Source: Companilactobacillus paralimentarius DSM 13238 = JCM 10415 (GTDB taxonomy: Bacteria; Bacillota; Bacilli; Lactobacillales; Lactobacillaceae). Taken from it: 33,649 nucleotides of DNA. Where the stretch lies: positions 1 through 33,649 of the forward strand of contig NZ_AZES01000025.1 in assembly GCF_001434985.1 (NCBI RefSeq). Reading direction: 5' to 3'. Within the stretch, counting starts at the first letter, position 1. Every line of letters begins with the position of its first letter. This document shows positions 8,118-18,392 of this stretch, piece by piece. A program made the position numbers and the translations under genes. Under the pieces are notes generated by a model. That model was not told the DNA's origin, did not search any database, and saw nothing but the letters and a program-made list of their open reading frames with translations.

Positions 8118-9527
8118 ATGGAAAAGCGTATTAAAGGTTCATGTACATCAATTTTAGTTGGTAAAAAAGCTTCTATTGACGGTTCAACAATTATTTCTAG
8201 AAACGACGATGGTCATGAGGCACTTGACCCTCAACGTTTTGTTGTAGTTAACCCTGAAGATCAACCTAAGGATTACACATCAGTCATCAGTAAAGTCAAC
8301 GTATCCTTACCTGACAATCCTCTACGTTACACTTCAATTCCTAACTCAATTTTGACAAACGGAATCTGGCCCGCTGCCGGAATCAACAGTGAAAATGTTG
8401 CTATGTCAGCGACTGAAACTATCACTACTAATTCACGTGTCTTGGGATTAGATCCATTTGTTGAAAATGGACTTGGTGAAGAAGACCTTGTAACCGTAGT
8501 TCTTCCATATATTCACAGTGCTAAAGATGGTGTTAAACGTCTCGGCGCTTTACTAGAAGAATATGGAACTTACGAACCAAACGGAATTTCTTTTGCTGAT
8601 AATGAAGAAGTTTGGTGGTTAGAAACAATCGGTGGACACCACTGGGCAGCCGTTCGTATCCCTGATGACGCTTATGTCGTTGCACCTAATCGTATGAACA
8701 TCGACAATTTCGATTTCGATTCAGCCGATACACTTTGTTCAGATGATTTGAAAGATCTTATCGATCAAAACAATTTGAATCCTGATTTTGACAAATATAA
8801 CTTAAGACATATCTTAGGTAGTTCATCAGTCAAAGATACCGTTTATAACAATCCACGTGCTTGGTCTGGACAAAAGTTCTTCAGTCCTGATGACACCCCA
8901 GATGACCCAATGAATCAAGACCTACCATTCATCTGCCACGCCAACCGTAAAATTTCTATCGAAGATGTAAAATTTGTTTTAAGTTCCCACTTTGAAAATA
9001 CTAAGTATGATGTTTACGGATCAGGTACTGATGCTGAAAAGAAACTCTTCAGACCAATCGGTATCAACAGAAATCATGACGTACACATTCTCCAAATCAG
9101 AAATAACGTTCCCGCAGAGATTGCCGGAATCCACTGGTTAGCATATGGTGCAAATACCTTTAATACCGTAGTTCCATTCTATGCCAACGTCGAAGACACC
9201 CCAGCACAATATAAAAATGCCACAGGTAAATTCGACATGAATAATATGTACTGGTTAAGCTGTACCACTGCCCTATTAGGCGATACAGATTACGATCTAT
9301 ATGTTGATATGAGAAACGATTATGAATTAGATGCTATGAGTACATATCGTAAGATCCAAAATGATACCGATAAGGAAATCGCCAATCAAAGTGATGCCAA
9401 AAAGTATCTAGAAGCAGCCAACAAGAAATTAGCCGACGTAGCCTTTGAAAAACAAACCAAGTTACTCGGAGATATGGTTACAATGGGATCAGAACATATG
9501 AAGTTACGTTATAATCTAAATGATTAG
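8118..9527 (+). CDS. pepD: Peptidase family C69 dipeptidase (PepD-like)
   Basis: A 469-residue cytoplasmic dipeptidase of family C69 (Ntn-hydrolase fold), cleaving a broad range of dipeptides in peptide utilisation. Cys9 in [23 protein letters not shown] (segments seen) is the expected N-terminal nucleophile, exposed after removal of a short MEKRIKGS propeptide. Downstream are [17 protein letters not shown] and the [15 protein letters not shown] segment typical of the family. Lactobacilli often carry several paralogues, so the symbol marks the family rather than a specific paralogue. AAGGGAG precedes the ATG. The stop codon at 9525-9527 is the edge of repeat copy B. Confidence 0.9.
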   Translation: MEKRIKGSCTSILVGKKASIDGSTIISRNDDGHEALDPQRFVVVNPEDQPKDYTSVISKVNVSLPDNPLRYTSIPNSILTNGIWPAAGINSENVAMSATETITTNSRVLGLDPFVENGLGEEDLVTVVLPYIHSAKDGVKRLGALLEEYGTYEPNGISFADNEEVWWLETIGGHHWAAVRIPDDAYVVAPNRMNIDNFDFDSADTLCSDDLKDLIDQNNLNPDFDKYNLRHILGSSSVKDTVYNNPRAWSGQKFFSPDDTPDDPMNQDLPFICHANRKISIEDVKFVLSSHFENTKYDVYGSGTDAEKKLFRPIGINRNHDVHILQIRNNVPAEIAGIHWLAYGANTFNTVVPFYANVEDTPAQYKNATGKFDMNNMYWLSCTTALLGDTDYDLYVDMRNDYELDAMSTYRKIQNDTDKEIANQSDAKKYLEAANKKLADVAFEKQTKLLGDMVTMGSEHMKLRYNLND

Positions 9528-9678
9528 AGAGCGAAGCAGACCTGGGAATTTCCGAGGATTTGCCTAAGTCCTGGAATCGCACGCGATTTGTGCGGGCAAT
9601 TTCAGGACTGTAGCAAACCGGAAGAAATTGGTCTGCGTAGCTCGTTTCCACTATTCATCATGGAACCATGGTTATTCA
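9525..9678 (+). repeat. Structured intergenic repeat, copy B
   Basis: A single module-2 copy starting at the TAG stop of the dipeptidase gene. The fold is readable: GAGC (9529-9532), internal loop GAA/GTA, GCAGACC/GGTCTGC (9536-9542 with 9630-9636), AATTTC/GAAATT, TTTGC/GCAAA, loop CTA/GTA, AGTCCTG/CAGGACT (9567-9573 with 9603-9609) and CGCAC/GTGCG at the tip. The tail CGTTTCCACTAT ... ATGGTTATTCAG is shared with the other copies. Confidence 0.88.
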
Positions 9679-9697
9679 GAACAGAACAAAACTATCC

Positions 9698-9740
9698 AAA
9701 ATAAGGACGGCAACTCAAAATCGAGTTACCGTCCTTATTT
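9698..9740. terminator. Bidirectional intrinsic terminator
   Basis: AAATAAGGACGGCAACTC pairs with GAGTTACCGTCCTTATTT across AAAATC, with one mismatch on the plus strand that becomes a G-U wobble on the minus strand. It lies between the dipeptidase gene and the convergent membrane-protein gene and probably serves both. Confidence 0.8.
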
Positions 9741-9781
9741 ACATTAATGTTCAAAAGCTGACCGTGTTTTGTCCTGCTCTC

Positions 9782-10321
9782 CTATTCAATCAATTTCAAA
9801 GTAACTTTAGTATCACCGTAAACCGGATCTTTAACCGTTTCCTTAGCAATCTTATTATTATCGTTCAATTTGAATTTAACTGACGAAATAGTGTCGCCAT
9901 TAGTAAACAAAGTTTGAACATTATCATCCGTAATTGACAATGTATCACCTTTTCTCGTGTAGTAAAGCCATTGCGTACCATTAGAAAAACGATAGTACAT
10001 CTGATTTTTCGAAACAATATGAATACTATAAGGCCTCTTTCCAGCCACACTATACTCATTATCAACGATAGAGGCAGTGTTAGTATATATTGAAAGAAAC
10101 GGTATCCCAACAAACATTAATGCGGCTACTATAGCTCCGCTGATCTGACTCCCCCTATCCTTTTCAAATTTATCTTTGGCCTGAGTGAGCTCTTCTGCTG
10201 TTTTATCTTTCAATTCTTCCGCTTCTGGGTCAAAATTCCAATTCCGATATAAGTTATAAAACGTAACAATTATAAGAGCCAATGAACCCCACCTAATAAT
10301 CTGTAAAATTAAATGCATCAT
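9782..10321 (-). CDS. Small membrane protein of unknown function
   Basis: Family not recognised. The chosen start is ATG 10321, preceded by CGGAGGAAAT; the frame is open further upstream without a ribosome binding site. The 179-residue product has a hydrophobic N-terminal segment (about 4-22, ILQIIRWGSLALIIV), an acidic amphipathic stretch (EAEELKDKTAEELTQAKDKF), a second segment (about 63-80, GAIVAALMFVGIPFLSIY) and a beta-rich tail facing one side (YYRFSNGTQWLYYTRKGD). It may be a membrane-anchored protein with an extracytoplasmic beta domain, possibly DUF4811-like (a weak memory). It diverges from sbcD by 161 bp. Confidence 0.7.
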   Translation of the reverse strand: MMHLILQIIRWGSLALIIVTFYNLYRNWNFDPEAEELKDKTAEELTQAKDKFEKDRGSQISGAIVAALMFVGIPFLSIYTNTASIVDNEYSVAGKRPYSIHIVSKNQMYYRFSNGTQWLYYTRKGDTLSITDDNVQTLFTNGDTISSVKFKLNDNNKIAKETVKDPVYGDTKVTLKLIE

Positions 10322-10482
10322 ATATTTCCTCCGATTGTTTAATTGCTTTTCAACATACTTGTTACGTTCACAATGACCAAAAGACAAGTACGAATTAAAA
10401 ATCTTTTTCGTAATTTGATATTGATAAATGCAATTTTTCATCGTAAAAAGGAAATAGAACATAATCTTCATGGAGGAATACT

Positions 10483-11661
10483 ATGAAACTTTTACATACT
10501 GCCGACTGGCACATTGGTAGAACTTTAAACGGCTACTCACTACTCGATGAACAAAAAGCCACCTTTCAACAAATTTTAAACATTGCTTTAGAAGAAAATG
10601 TTGATGGTATTGTTATTGCCGGTGATATTTATGACCGTGCCATTCCCAATGTCGATGCCGTCACAACTTTGAATAAAATGTTTAAAGAAATCAATATTGA
10701 CCATCATTTACCTATTTACGCTATCTCAGGAAATCATGATGGAGCTAAACGACTCAATTATGGCCGTGATTGGATGGAATATAACAATTTTCATCTCAAC
10801 ACTTTAGTCAGTGAAGCTTTCGAACCTATTGAGACTCCTAAAGTTCAAATCTTTATGTTGCCATTCTTTGATCCAATGGATGTTCGAGCTTACTACCATC
10901 AACAAGGCGTTTTGGAGGAAGACACCAAAAAAATTCACTCAATTGTTGATGCCATGAATCTTGTTTTAACAGACATGCAAAAGAATTTCGATCCCAATAA
11001 AAAACACTTACTCATTACTCACTTTGCGGTTACACCAAACAAAGAAGATAAAATCGAATTAACTAGTGAAACTACCTCAACTGTTGGCGGACTCGCCACT
11101 TTAACCGCTGACCAATTTCAAATGTTTGATTACGTTATGCTGGGACACATTCACACTCGTTTTGCTTCCCCAAGTGAAACTATTCGATATTCTGGTAGTC
11201 CCGTAAAATTCAACGTCAAAGAAGCTCGAATTAAAAATAAGGGTAAAGGTGTCTATATTGTCGAAATTGACAATGACAAAATCACCCATACTTTCAAAAA
11301 AATCAAACCTCAAACTGACCTGATTGTATTGGAGGAGGAATGGAACACTTTAACTGATCCCACTTTTTATAAACAACAACCAATCGACAGTGCTTGGTTT
11401 GCTATCACCGTAAAGAATTTCGACCGTAGCAAACACATCAACGTCCGCGCCCAACTACAGGAAATCTATGGAACAGTTGTTGAACTCGATTACGAGAACG
11501 TCTATCAAGATAAACAAGATCAGGCTGTGCAAAACATTAGTGAATTGAGTCCTGATGAAACAGTTGATCAATTTTTCCACAGCATAACTGGAAACGATTT
11601 ATCTAAAACTCAGAAACATATTGTGGATAAAATTTTTGTTGATTTAAGAAAGGAGAAATAA
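10483..11661 (+). CDS. sbcD: SbcD nuclease subunit of SbcCD
   Basis: The 392-residue calcineurin-fold Mn-dependent nuclease subunit of SbcCD (Mre11 homologue). With SbcC it opens hairpins and cleaves protein-blocked DNA ends. Metal-binding motifs appear in order: DWHIG (8-12), GDIYD, GNHDG, then LLITHF and MLGHIHTRF; a C-terminal capping domain follows. TGGAGGA precedes the ATG. The stop is 2 bp before the sbcC start, so the two are translationally coupled. Its substrates, long DNA palindromes, make the hairpin repeats in this window a natural target (inference). Confidence 0.95.
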   Translation: MKLLHTADWHIGRTLNGYSLLDEQKATFQQILNIALEENVDGIVIAGDIYDRAIPNVDAVTTLNKMFKEINIDHHLPIYAISGNHDGAKRLNYGRDWMEYNNFHLNTLVSEAFEPIETPKVQIFMLPFFDPMDVRAYYHQQGVLEEDTKKIHSIVDAMNLVLTDMQKNFDPNKKHLLITHFAVTPNKEDKIELTSETTSTVGGLATLTADQFQMFDYVMLGHIHTRFASPSETIRYSGSPVKFNVKEARIKNKGKGVYIVEIDNDKITHTFKKIKPQTDLIVLEEEWNTLTDPTFYKQQPIDSAWFAITVKNFDRSKHINVRAQLQEIYGTVVELDYENVYQDKQDQAVQNISELSPDETVDQFFHSITGNDLSKTQKHIVDKIFVDLRKEK

Positions 11662-11663
11662 TT

Positions 11664-14600
11664 TTGAAACCTATTTACTTACAGATGAATTATTTCGGAC
11701 CCCATGGAAACTCCAGTATCGACTTTCGAAAACTGGACGAAGCCCCCATTTTCCTTATTGGTGGTGACACTGGGGCTGGTAAATCAACAATTTTCGATGC
11801 TATGACCTTTGCTCTCTTTGGTAGTACTACAACTGATGGTCGTGATGCTCGAGAAATGCGCAGTCAATTTGCTCCCAACGATAAGGCAACCGAAGTGACT
11901 TTCTATTTTGAACAGGGAAATAATCTCTATCGTATCGTTCGTCGTCCGGAACAGTGGCTTAAAAGTCAGCGTGGCGACAATCTTGTGGATAAAAAGCCGA
12001 TTGCCAAATTGGCTATTGTGGATAAAGTTGGCGGTACTGAGATTGATAGTATTGCCGCTAAGCCCAGTGATGTCGGAACTGCTATCGCCGAAATTCTCAA
12101 TCTTTCGGCTGAACAATTTAAGAAAATCATCCTTTTACCTCAAAACGACTTCTCTGAATTTTTGAAATCCAAAACTGATGCTAAAGAAGCCATTCTCAAA
12201 AAGATCTTTGGTACTCAACTCTATTCTGATTTTACCAGCAAGTTAAAAGAACTCTACTCTGCCGACAAAAAGAAGAATGAAACTTTTGCCACTGATTTGG
12301 CCGCACAGTTAGACTCAGATAATTGGACCGATGAAGAAAAAGAACAGCTAAGTCATGAATCTGATGAACAAAAAATTGTCGTACTTGAAAGTTTTGTAGA
12401 CAAGCGACAAGCTGAATTTTATTCTGTGGAAAAACAGGCTACTGAACTAAACAAACAAGTTCAAACCGCTGACAAAAATTTTCAAAGTGCCAAAGATTTG
12501 GACAAACAATTCTCCGATTTAGATACTGCTAAGCACGATTATCAATTGAATATCGTCAATAAGGAAACCGAAATTTCTGCTCAGCAACAACATGTCTCGG
12601 AATTACAATGGGCAGACGGTTTGAAGGATACTTTACGTGATCTCGACAGTAAAAATGAAGAGTTAAAAAAGACCAATGATAGAAGTCAAAGATTAACTGT
12701 CCAAATGAAACTCTCTCAAAAAGATTACCAATCAGCTACAAATAAAAGCGAAGAATTAACTGCTCAAAAAGCTGATTTTGATCAAAAAGAAAAACAAAGT
12801 AAGAAATTAGCAATTTTGATTCCTGACATTGAACGGGTTGAAAGAATTCGTAAGGAAATCACTAAACAAGAACCTGAATTATCAGTTTTACAAGAAAATT
12901 TATCTGAACAGGATGAAGAGCTTCAAAAAATCACTTCACAAATTGACGCTAAAAAAGAGTCCTTAACCGATAGTGATAAACTTCAAACACAAAAAGATGC
13001 CTTAACACATGAAAAAGATAATTTTGTCGAAATCCTCACTCCCTTGGAGAATCAAAAGTTCAACGATAAAAAGGACGTCAATCGTCTCCAAACTCATTTA
13101 GATGAGTTAAAGTCGCAACTACAGTCGAAAACAGAAAATCTTCAACAGTCTCAAGCTGATTTTGAAGAGAAAAAAGGTCATCGTCAGGCTCTAATGATTG
13201 CTCAACTTCAAAAAGAACTAGTCGATGGAGAACCCTGTGTTGTCTGTGGTTCCATTGATCATTCTCATATGATTAAAACTATCGACGCCGATGAAATCGA
13301 ATTAAAAGCTTCAATGGAACAAGTTGATAAATCACAGAATCAATTTGCTTCTGCCCAAAAAGAAGTGGAAACACTTAATAACAATATCTCCGAGACAACC
13401 ATTGAATTAAACACCGCTCAAGATAACCTTAAAACTGCTACTCAAAAATTAAACGAAACTTATTTGGAACTGACAAATAAATCTGAATTAACTTTTGATA
13501 CCGAATTTAATATATCATCCTTAAAATCAATTTTTGAAAAAGAGATTGCCTCTCTTACTGAACAATTAGCTGCTGCCAACAAGCTAACTGCTGAAATTGA
13601 GAAATTAACTAAAGACAGTCAGAAAGTTGCTGACAAACAAAATGAATTTAAACTTGATTTGGCCACCAAAAAAACAGCTTTGGAAGCTAACCAAAAAGAT
13701 CTCAAACAAATCCTTGCTAAGCTTGGCGATGAAACACGTTCTAGTCAGGAAATCACTCAAGAGATTAAAGCTTTAGATGCGGCTGTTAGGGACTATCAAG
13801 AACAAGTTACTGAAACGCAAAAGTTAGCTCAAGATAGCCAGATTAAGTATTCCAACAACAAAACCCAGTTAGATGATGTTGAAAAACAAGCTGCTGAACA
13901 AAAAGTCACTATTGAGAAATTACAAAAGAGCATCGATTTAGTTTTAAGTGACTCTAATGCTAAAACTAACGACATCAAAGTATTACGTACTTGGATTACC
14001 GAAATAAATGATGGCGTTCTTTCCGATTTGCAGATTAAAATTTCTAACTACAAACAAGAAAAAACTCGTTTGGAAAAACGAATCGATGAATTATCCACTG
14101 CGTTGGCCGACAAAGAAAAACCTGACTTAGAGACTCTTCGAACAGTTTTAACTGGTCTACAAACCCAAAAGGATGAACTAATTTCTCAAGTTGCCAATGC
14201 TAAACGAACTTTCCAAGATGCTGACAAGAACTTGAAACGTATTAAAGATATCATTGCGCAACAAGGCGACTTTGCGAAGAAATTCAGTCAATTATCCGAT
14301 CTCTACAATATTGTGAATGGTCAAGGTAACAACGACAGTAAATTGAAACTAGAAACTTACGTCGTACAGAACTACCTTCAAAAAGTTCTCAATTACGCTA
14401 ACGATCATTTTATCAATCTACTTTCTAACAATCGTTATACTTTTGAATTGTCTGATGATCCTAGCGATAAAATGCGTGATCACGGCCTAGATATCAATAT
14501 TTTTGATAACGAAACCGGCAAATCACGCTCATCCGACACTTTATCTGGTGGTGAAACCTTTATTGCCGCTTTGTCTATTGCCCTTTCACTTAGTGAAGTC

Positions 14601-14834
14601 GTTCAATCATCTTCTAACGGAGTCCAAATTGATGCCTTATTTGTTGATGAGGGCTTCGGTTCACTTGATGATGAAACCCTTGAAAAATCTATGACTGCTT
14701 TGGAAACTATTGGTCAAAATCGTATGGTCGGTGTTATCAGTCATATTGAATCTATGAAACAAACTATTGGTCAACAGGTTTTGATTAAGAAACTTGGTGA
14801 TGGTCGTAGTAAGGTTGAAATTGTTAATAAGTAA
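11664..14834 (+). CDS. sbcC: SbcC ATPase subunit of SbcCD
   Basis: A 1056-residue SMC-like ATPase (Rad50 homologue) that tethers DNA ends and drives SbcD. Walker A GGDTGAGKST (about 33-42) is at the N-terminus. Long coiled coils rich in Lys/Glu/Gln flank a zinc hook CVVC (about 523-526) in GEPCVVCGSIDHSH. The C-terminal lobe has the signature LSGGET (about 959) and Walker B LFVDEGFGSLD (about 992). The start is TTG 11664, with AGGAG at 11651-11655 inside the end of sbcD. Length is typical for the family. Confidence 0.95.
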   Translation: MKPIYLQMNYFGPHGNSSIDFRKLDEAPIFLIGGDTGAGKSTIFDAMTFALFGSTTTDGRDAREMRSQFAPNDKATEVTFYFEQGNNLYRIVRRPEQWLKSQRGDNLVDKKPIAKLAIVDKVGGTEIDSIAAKPSDVGTAIAEILNLSAEQFKKIILLPQNDFSEFLKSKTDAKEAILKKIFGTQLYSDFTSKLKELYSADKKKNETFATDLAAQLDSDNWTDEEKEQLSHESDEQKIVVLESFVDKRQAEFYSVEKQATELNKQVQTADKNFQSAKDLDKQFSDLDTAKHDYQLNIVNKETEISAQQQHVSELQWADGLKDTLRDLDSKNEELKKTNDRSQRLTVQMKLSQKDYQSATNKSEELTAQKADFDQKEKQSKKLAILIPDIERVERIRKEITKQEPELSVLQENLSEQDEELQKITSQIDAKKESLTDSDKLQTQKDALTHEKDNFVEILTPLENQKFNDKKDVNRLQTHLDELKSQLQSKTENLQQSQADFEEKKGHRQALMIAQLQKELVDGEPCVVCGSIDHSHMIKTIDADEIELKASMEQVDKSQNQFASAQKEVETLNNNISETTIELNTAQDNLKTATQKLNETYLELTNKSELTFDTEFNISSLKSIFEKEIASLTEQLAAANKLTAEIEKLTKDSQKVADKQNEFKLDLATKKTALEANQKDLKQILAKLGDETRSSQEITQEIKALDAAVRDYQEQVTETQKLAQDSQIKYSNNKTQLDDVEKQAAEQKVTIEKLQKSIDLVLSDSNAKTNDIKVLRTWITEINDGVLSDLQIKISNYKQEKTRLEKRIDELSTALADKEKPDLETLRTVLTGLQTQKDELISQVANAKRTFQDADKNLKRIKDIIAQQGDFAKKFSQLSDLYNIVNGQGNNDSKLKLETYVVQNYLQKVLNYANDHFINLLSNNRYTFELSDDPSDKMRDHGLDINIFDNETGKSRSSDTLSGGETFIAALSIALSLSEVVQSSSNGVQIDALFVDEGFGSLDDETLEKSMTALETIGQNRMVGVISHIESMKQTIGQQVLIKKLGDGRSKVEIVNK

Positions 14835-14840
14835 CGCAAA

Positions 14841-14876
14841 AAAAAGCCGTCCTTTTCTGGACGACTTTTTATTTTT
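14841..14876 (+). terminator. Intrinsic terminator of sbcDC
   Basis: AAAAAGCCGTCC pairs with GGACGACTTTTT (one mismatch) around TTTTCT, followed by ATTTTT. It lies six bases after the sbcC stop. Confidence 0.85.
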
Positions 14877-14920
14877 GGGGAGAATTATTTTGAGGATTTT
14901 TTGGGATAGCCCTTTGTTTC

Positions 14921-15200
14921 TAAATAACCATTGTTCTTTGCAATATAGTGGAAACGAGTTACGTAGGCCAGATTCCTGTGCTTTGCCTGACTTCACAAAC
15001 TGTCTGCTTCGCAGCCAATTTGCAAAGTCCTGCAAATGCTCAGAATCTAAACGGGCCTACTACACTCTCTATCGAAACGAGCTACGCAGGCCAATTTCTT
15101 CCGGTTTGCTACAGTCCTGAAATTGCCCGCACGGTCCCGCGGGCGATTCCAGGACTTAGGCAAATCCTCGGAAATTCCCGGGCCTGCTTCGCTCTCTTTA
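14921..15200 (-). repeat. Structured intergenic repeat, copy C (two modules)
   Basis: The longest copy, filling the gap between sbcC and carB. On the minus strand it starts at the carB stop codon (15200-15198) with AGAGAGCGAAGCAGGCC. Module 2 (about 15200-15074) folds GCAGGCC/GGCCTGC, TTTGC/GCAAA, AGTCCTG/CAGGACT and GCCCGC/GCGGGC. Module 1 (about 15073-14952) folds GTAGGCC/GGCCTAC, AGATTC/GAATCT, GACTT/AAGTC and CTGC/GCAG. The junction ATAGAGAGTG repeats the module start. The tail is CGTTTCCACTATATTGC ... ACAATGGTTATTTA. Short reading frames inside it are artefacts. Confidence 0.88.
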
Positions 15201-18200
15201 TAATGCGTTTACGCCGATAAATCTTTTCTCCAACACTCTTAAAATAGCGTCGGCTGTATCTAATGATGTGTAAAGTGGTACTGAATTTAAGACGGCATTT
15301 TGTCTGATGATATATCCGTCTGAGGTATGTGTTCGTTTGTCTCCGATTGTATTGATCAACAATTGTACTTTGTTGTGTGTGATGTCATAGATAATATCTT
15401 TATCCGACTCACCCACCTTTGGTACAGCTTTGGCTCTGATGCCTAATTTATTGAAGTAATTGGCGGTTCCTTTGGTTGCTAAAACTTGGAAACCTACTTC
15501 TTCAAATCTTCTTGCTAAGGTAGATGCTTCTTTTTTGTCTGTATCATTAACGGTGATTAAAACATTTCCGGCATCTTTGATATGTTGATTAGTTGCTTCA
15601 AAGGCTTTATACAAAGCTTCGGTATAGTCGATTCCTGATCCCATAACTTCACCGGTTGATTTCATCTCTGGTCCTAAAGCACTATCAACATCGTTTAATT
15701 TATTGAAGGAGAATGTTGGTGCTTTAACATGAATCAATCTTGATTCTGGTGCTAGTCCTGGTTCTAATCCTAGTGTATTGAAGTTGGCTCCTAAAATTAA
15801 TTTAGTAGCAATTCTGGCCATTTGAATTCCGGTAACTTTACTTAGGAATGGAACTGTTCGGCTGGCACGTGGATTTACTTCAATTACGTAGGCTTGATTA
15901 TCGTGAATAACAAATTGAATATTCATAATTCCGACACAGTGCAATTCTTTTGCCAAACGTTTAGCGTATTCAACGATTTGATCTTGGACTGAATCAGGAA
16001 TATTTTGTGGAGGATAAACGGCCATTGAATCTCCTGAATGAACTCCAGAGCGTTCGATATGTTCGATGATACCTGGTAACAAGACGTTTTCACCATCACT
16101 TAGAGCATCAATTTCACATTCACGTCCAGTTAAGTAACTATCGATCAAAACCGGATGATTATTTGATACATGTACAGCTTCTTTCATATACTTGTTCAAT
16201 TCGGCATCTGACTTGATAATTTCCATTGCTCGCCCACCTAAAACATAACTTGGACGAATCAAAACCGGATAACCAATTTTTTGAGCAACTTGTAATGCAC
16301 CTGCTGGTGAAGTAGCTGTGCCACCAATTGGTTGAGGGATTTCTAGTTTCTTAATAATTTGGTCAAATAAATCACGATCTTCGGCACGATTGATATCTTC
16401 AACTTGTGTACCTAAGATCTTGATGCCATTTTCTTTCAAAGGTTCGGCCAAGTTAACTGAAGTTTGACCACCAAATTGAACGATAGCACCGATTGGTTTT
16501 TCCAAGTCACAGACGTTCAAGACATCTTCTAAGGTTAGTGGTTCAAAATATAATTTATCTGCAATTGAATAGTCAGTTGAGACTGTTTCAGGATTATTGT
16601 TAATAACGATTGCTTTATACCCCATCTGTTGAACCGCATTGACACAGTGAACAGTCGAATAGTCAAACTCGATTCCTTGTCCAATTCGGATAGGACCTGA
16701 ACCTAAAATTAGAACTGACTTGTTAGACATTTTTTCTGATTCATTTTCAGTTTCATAAGTACTGTAGAAGTATGGAGTTTCAGCCTCAAATTCACCGGCA
16801 CAGGTATCAACAGTTTTGTAGGTTGGCAAAATTCCACTTTGAATTCTAAAGGAACGAATAACATCTTCTGGCAAATCATTCAGACGGGCAATTGTTCTAT
16901 CCGAGTAACCCAAACGTTTAGCATCGGTTACAATCTCCTTGGTCAATGATCCATTCGTCAATTCTTTTTCAAAGTTGATGATATTTTTCATTTTGGCTAA
17001 AAAGAAAGGATTGATGGCTGTTAGTTGATTGACTTTTTCATAAGAAACGTCCCGACGTAATAATTCAGCTAGGTAAAATAGACGATCATCCTTTGGTGTT
17101 TGGACGTATGTTTCCAAATCTTCAGTAGACTTATCCTTGAGTGAATCCATGATTAAATCATGTTGGTCAATTTCCAAAGAACGAACAGCTTTTTGAAGTG
17201 CTTCTTCAAAGTTACGACCCAAGGCCATCACTTCACCGGTAGCCTTCATTTGCGTTCCAATTGTGCGGTCGGCTTTAGAAAATTTATCAAATGGCCAACG
17301 CGGAATCTTGCAAACAACATAATCCAAAGCTGGCTCAAATTGTGCAAAAGTTTTTCCTGTAATTGGATTAGTGATTTCATCTAGTGTTAATCCGACAGCA
17401 ATTTTGGCAGCAATCTTAGCAATTGAGTAACCAGTTGCTTTTGAAGCCAAAGCTGAAGAACGACTGACACGTGGATTTACTTCGATGATGTAATAGTTAC
17501 TTGTCTTAGTATCGATAGCTAGTTGAACGTTACATCCACCTTCAATTTTTAACGCACGAATAATTTTTAGCGAAACATCACGTAACTTTTGAACTTCAGT
17601 ATCTGAAAGAGTTTGAATTGGTGAAACAACGATGGAATCACCGGTATGAATTCCTACAGGATCAACATTTTCCATATGACAAACGGCTAAAGCATTGTCC
17701 GCACTATCACGCATTACTTCAAATTCAATTTCTTTGAAGCCGGCAATACTTTGTTCGATCAAACATTCAGTTGATGGTGAAGCTTTCAATCCACGCTCAA
17801 CAATTTCCTTTAATTCAACATCGTCATGCGCAACACCACCACCGGTTCCGCCCATTGTGAAAGCTGGTCTGATAATCACGGGGAAACCAATTTGATCAGT
17901 GAAATCCTTGGCATCTTGGTAAGTATAGGCTGTTTTCGAAGCGGGAATTGGTTCATGTAGCTTCTGCATTAAGCGTTTAAATTCTTCACGATCTTCGGCT
18001 TCGTTAATAGTATTTAATTTAGTTCCAATAATTTCGATATTTAATTGATCAAGAATTCCTGATTCTTGCAATTGAACAGCCATGTTCAACCCAGTTTGAC
18101 CACCTAATGTTGGTAAAATAGCATCCGGGTGCTCTTTAACTAAAACTTTTTCCACAAATTCCAAAGTAATTGGTTCGATGTAAACTTTATCAGCAATATG

Positions 18201-18374
18201 TTTGTCGGTCATGATCGTAGCTGGATTGGAATTGATCAAAACAACTTCATAACCTTCTTCTTTAAGGGCTAAACAAGCTTGAGTCCCTGAATAATCAAAT
18301 TCGGCAGCTTGTCCAATGATGATTGGACCAGAACCAATGATCATAATCTTTTTAAGGTCTGTTCTTTTTGGCAT
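15198..18374 (-). CDS. carB: Carbamoyl-phosphate synthase large subunit
   Basis: A 1058-residue large subunit that makes carbamoyl phosphate from bicarbonate, 2 ATP and ammonia supplied by CarA, for pyrimidine and arginine synthesis. Two homologous ATP-grasp halves are visible, each opening with a GxGPIxIGQ motif ([19 protein letters not shown] near 18-36; [18 protein letters not shown] in the second half), with [16 protein letters not shown] and [18 protein letters not shown]-terminal MGS-like regulatory domain starts near 930. The start is ATG 18374 with GGAGGA upstream; an in-frame TTG at 18392 lies within that SD region. It is 18 bp downstream of carA in one operon, regulated by the leader attenuators. 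Its stop is the edge of repeat copy C. Confidence 0.96.
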   Translation of the reverse strand: MPKRTDLKKIMIIGSGPIIIGQAAEFDYSGTQACLALKEEGYEVVLINSNPATIMTDKHIADKVYIEPITLEFVEKVLVKEHPDAILPTLGGQTGLNMAVQLQESGILDQLNIEIIGTKLNTINEAEDREEFKRLMQKLHEPIPASKTAYTYQDAKDFTDQIGFPVIIRPAFTMGGTGGGVAHDDVELKEIVERGLKASPSTECLIEQSIAGFKEIEFEVMRDSADNALAVCHMENVDPVGIHTGDSIVVSPIQTLSDTEVQKLRDVSLKIIRALKIEGGCNVQLAIDTKTSNYYIIEVNPRVSRSSALASKATGYSIAKIAAKIAVGLTLDEITNPITGKTFAQFEPALDYVVCKIPRWPFDKFSKADRTIGTQMKATGEVMALGRNFEEALQKAVRSLEIDQHDLIMDSLKDKSTEDLETYVQTPKDDRLFYLAELLRRDVSYEKVNQLTAINPFFLAKMKNIINFEKELTNGSLTKEIVTDAKRLGYSDRTIARLNDLPEDVIRSFRIQSGILPTYKTVDTCAGEFEAETPYFYSTYETENESEKMSNKSVLILGSGPIRIGQGIEFDYSTVHCVNAVQQMGYKAIVINNNPETVSTDYSIADKLYFEPLTLEDVLNVCDLEKPIGAIVQFGGQTSVNLAEPLKENGIKILGTQVEDINRAEDRDLFDQIIKKLEIPQPIGGTATSPAGALQVAQKIGYPVLIRPSYVLGGRAMEIIKSDAELNKYMKEAVHVSNNHPVLIDSYLTGRECEIDALSDGENVLLPGIIEHIERSGVHSGDSMAVYPPQNIPDSVQDQIVEYAKRLAKELHCVGIMNIQFVIHDNQAYVIEVNPRASRTVPFLSKVTGIQMARIATKLILGANFNTLGLEPGLAPESRLIHVKAPTFSFNKLNDVDSALGPEMKSTGEVMGSGIDYTEALYKAFEATNQHIKDAGNVLITVNDTDKKEASTLARRFEEVGFQVLATKGTANYFNKLGIRAKAVPKVGESDKDIIYDITHNKVQLLINTIGDKRTHTSDGYIIRQNAVLNSVPLYTSLDTADAILRVLEKRFIGVNAL

Positions 18375-18392
18375 AATTAATTTTTCCTCCAA

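Noticed and set aside
9525-9678. Integron attC site (gene-end position, folded imperfect palindrome)
   Set aside because: The position after a stop codon and conserved loops recall attC, but the R'/R'' core sites are not seen, no integrase is present and the neighbours are not cassette genes.
9668-9883. A 71-codon plus-strand frame
   Set aside because: It crosses the bidirectional terminator and lies antisense to the membrane protein gene; no SD.
11784-12165. Frames of 85-110 codons on both strands within sbcC
   Set aside because: Shadows of the ATPase domain; the sbcC frame has Walker A and continues for 1056 codons.
9525-15200. The repeats as plain intrinsic terminators
   Set aside because: No T run follows any of the hairpins, and the opposite genes have separate normal terminators. 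A role at RNA 3' ends remains possible.
14794-15220. Three overlapping short frames of 90-124 codons around the sbcC/carB gap
   Set aside because: They fall in the structured repeat copy C and in the terminator, have no SD, and change with the repeat's hairpin rather than like a protein.
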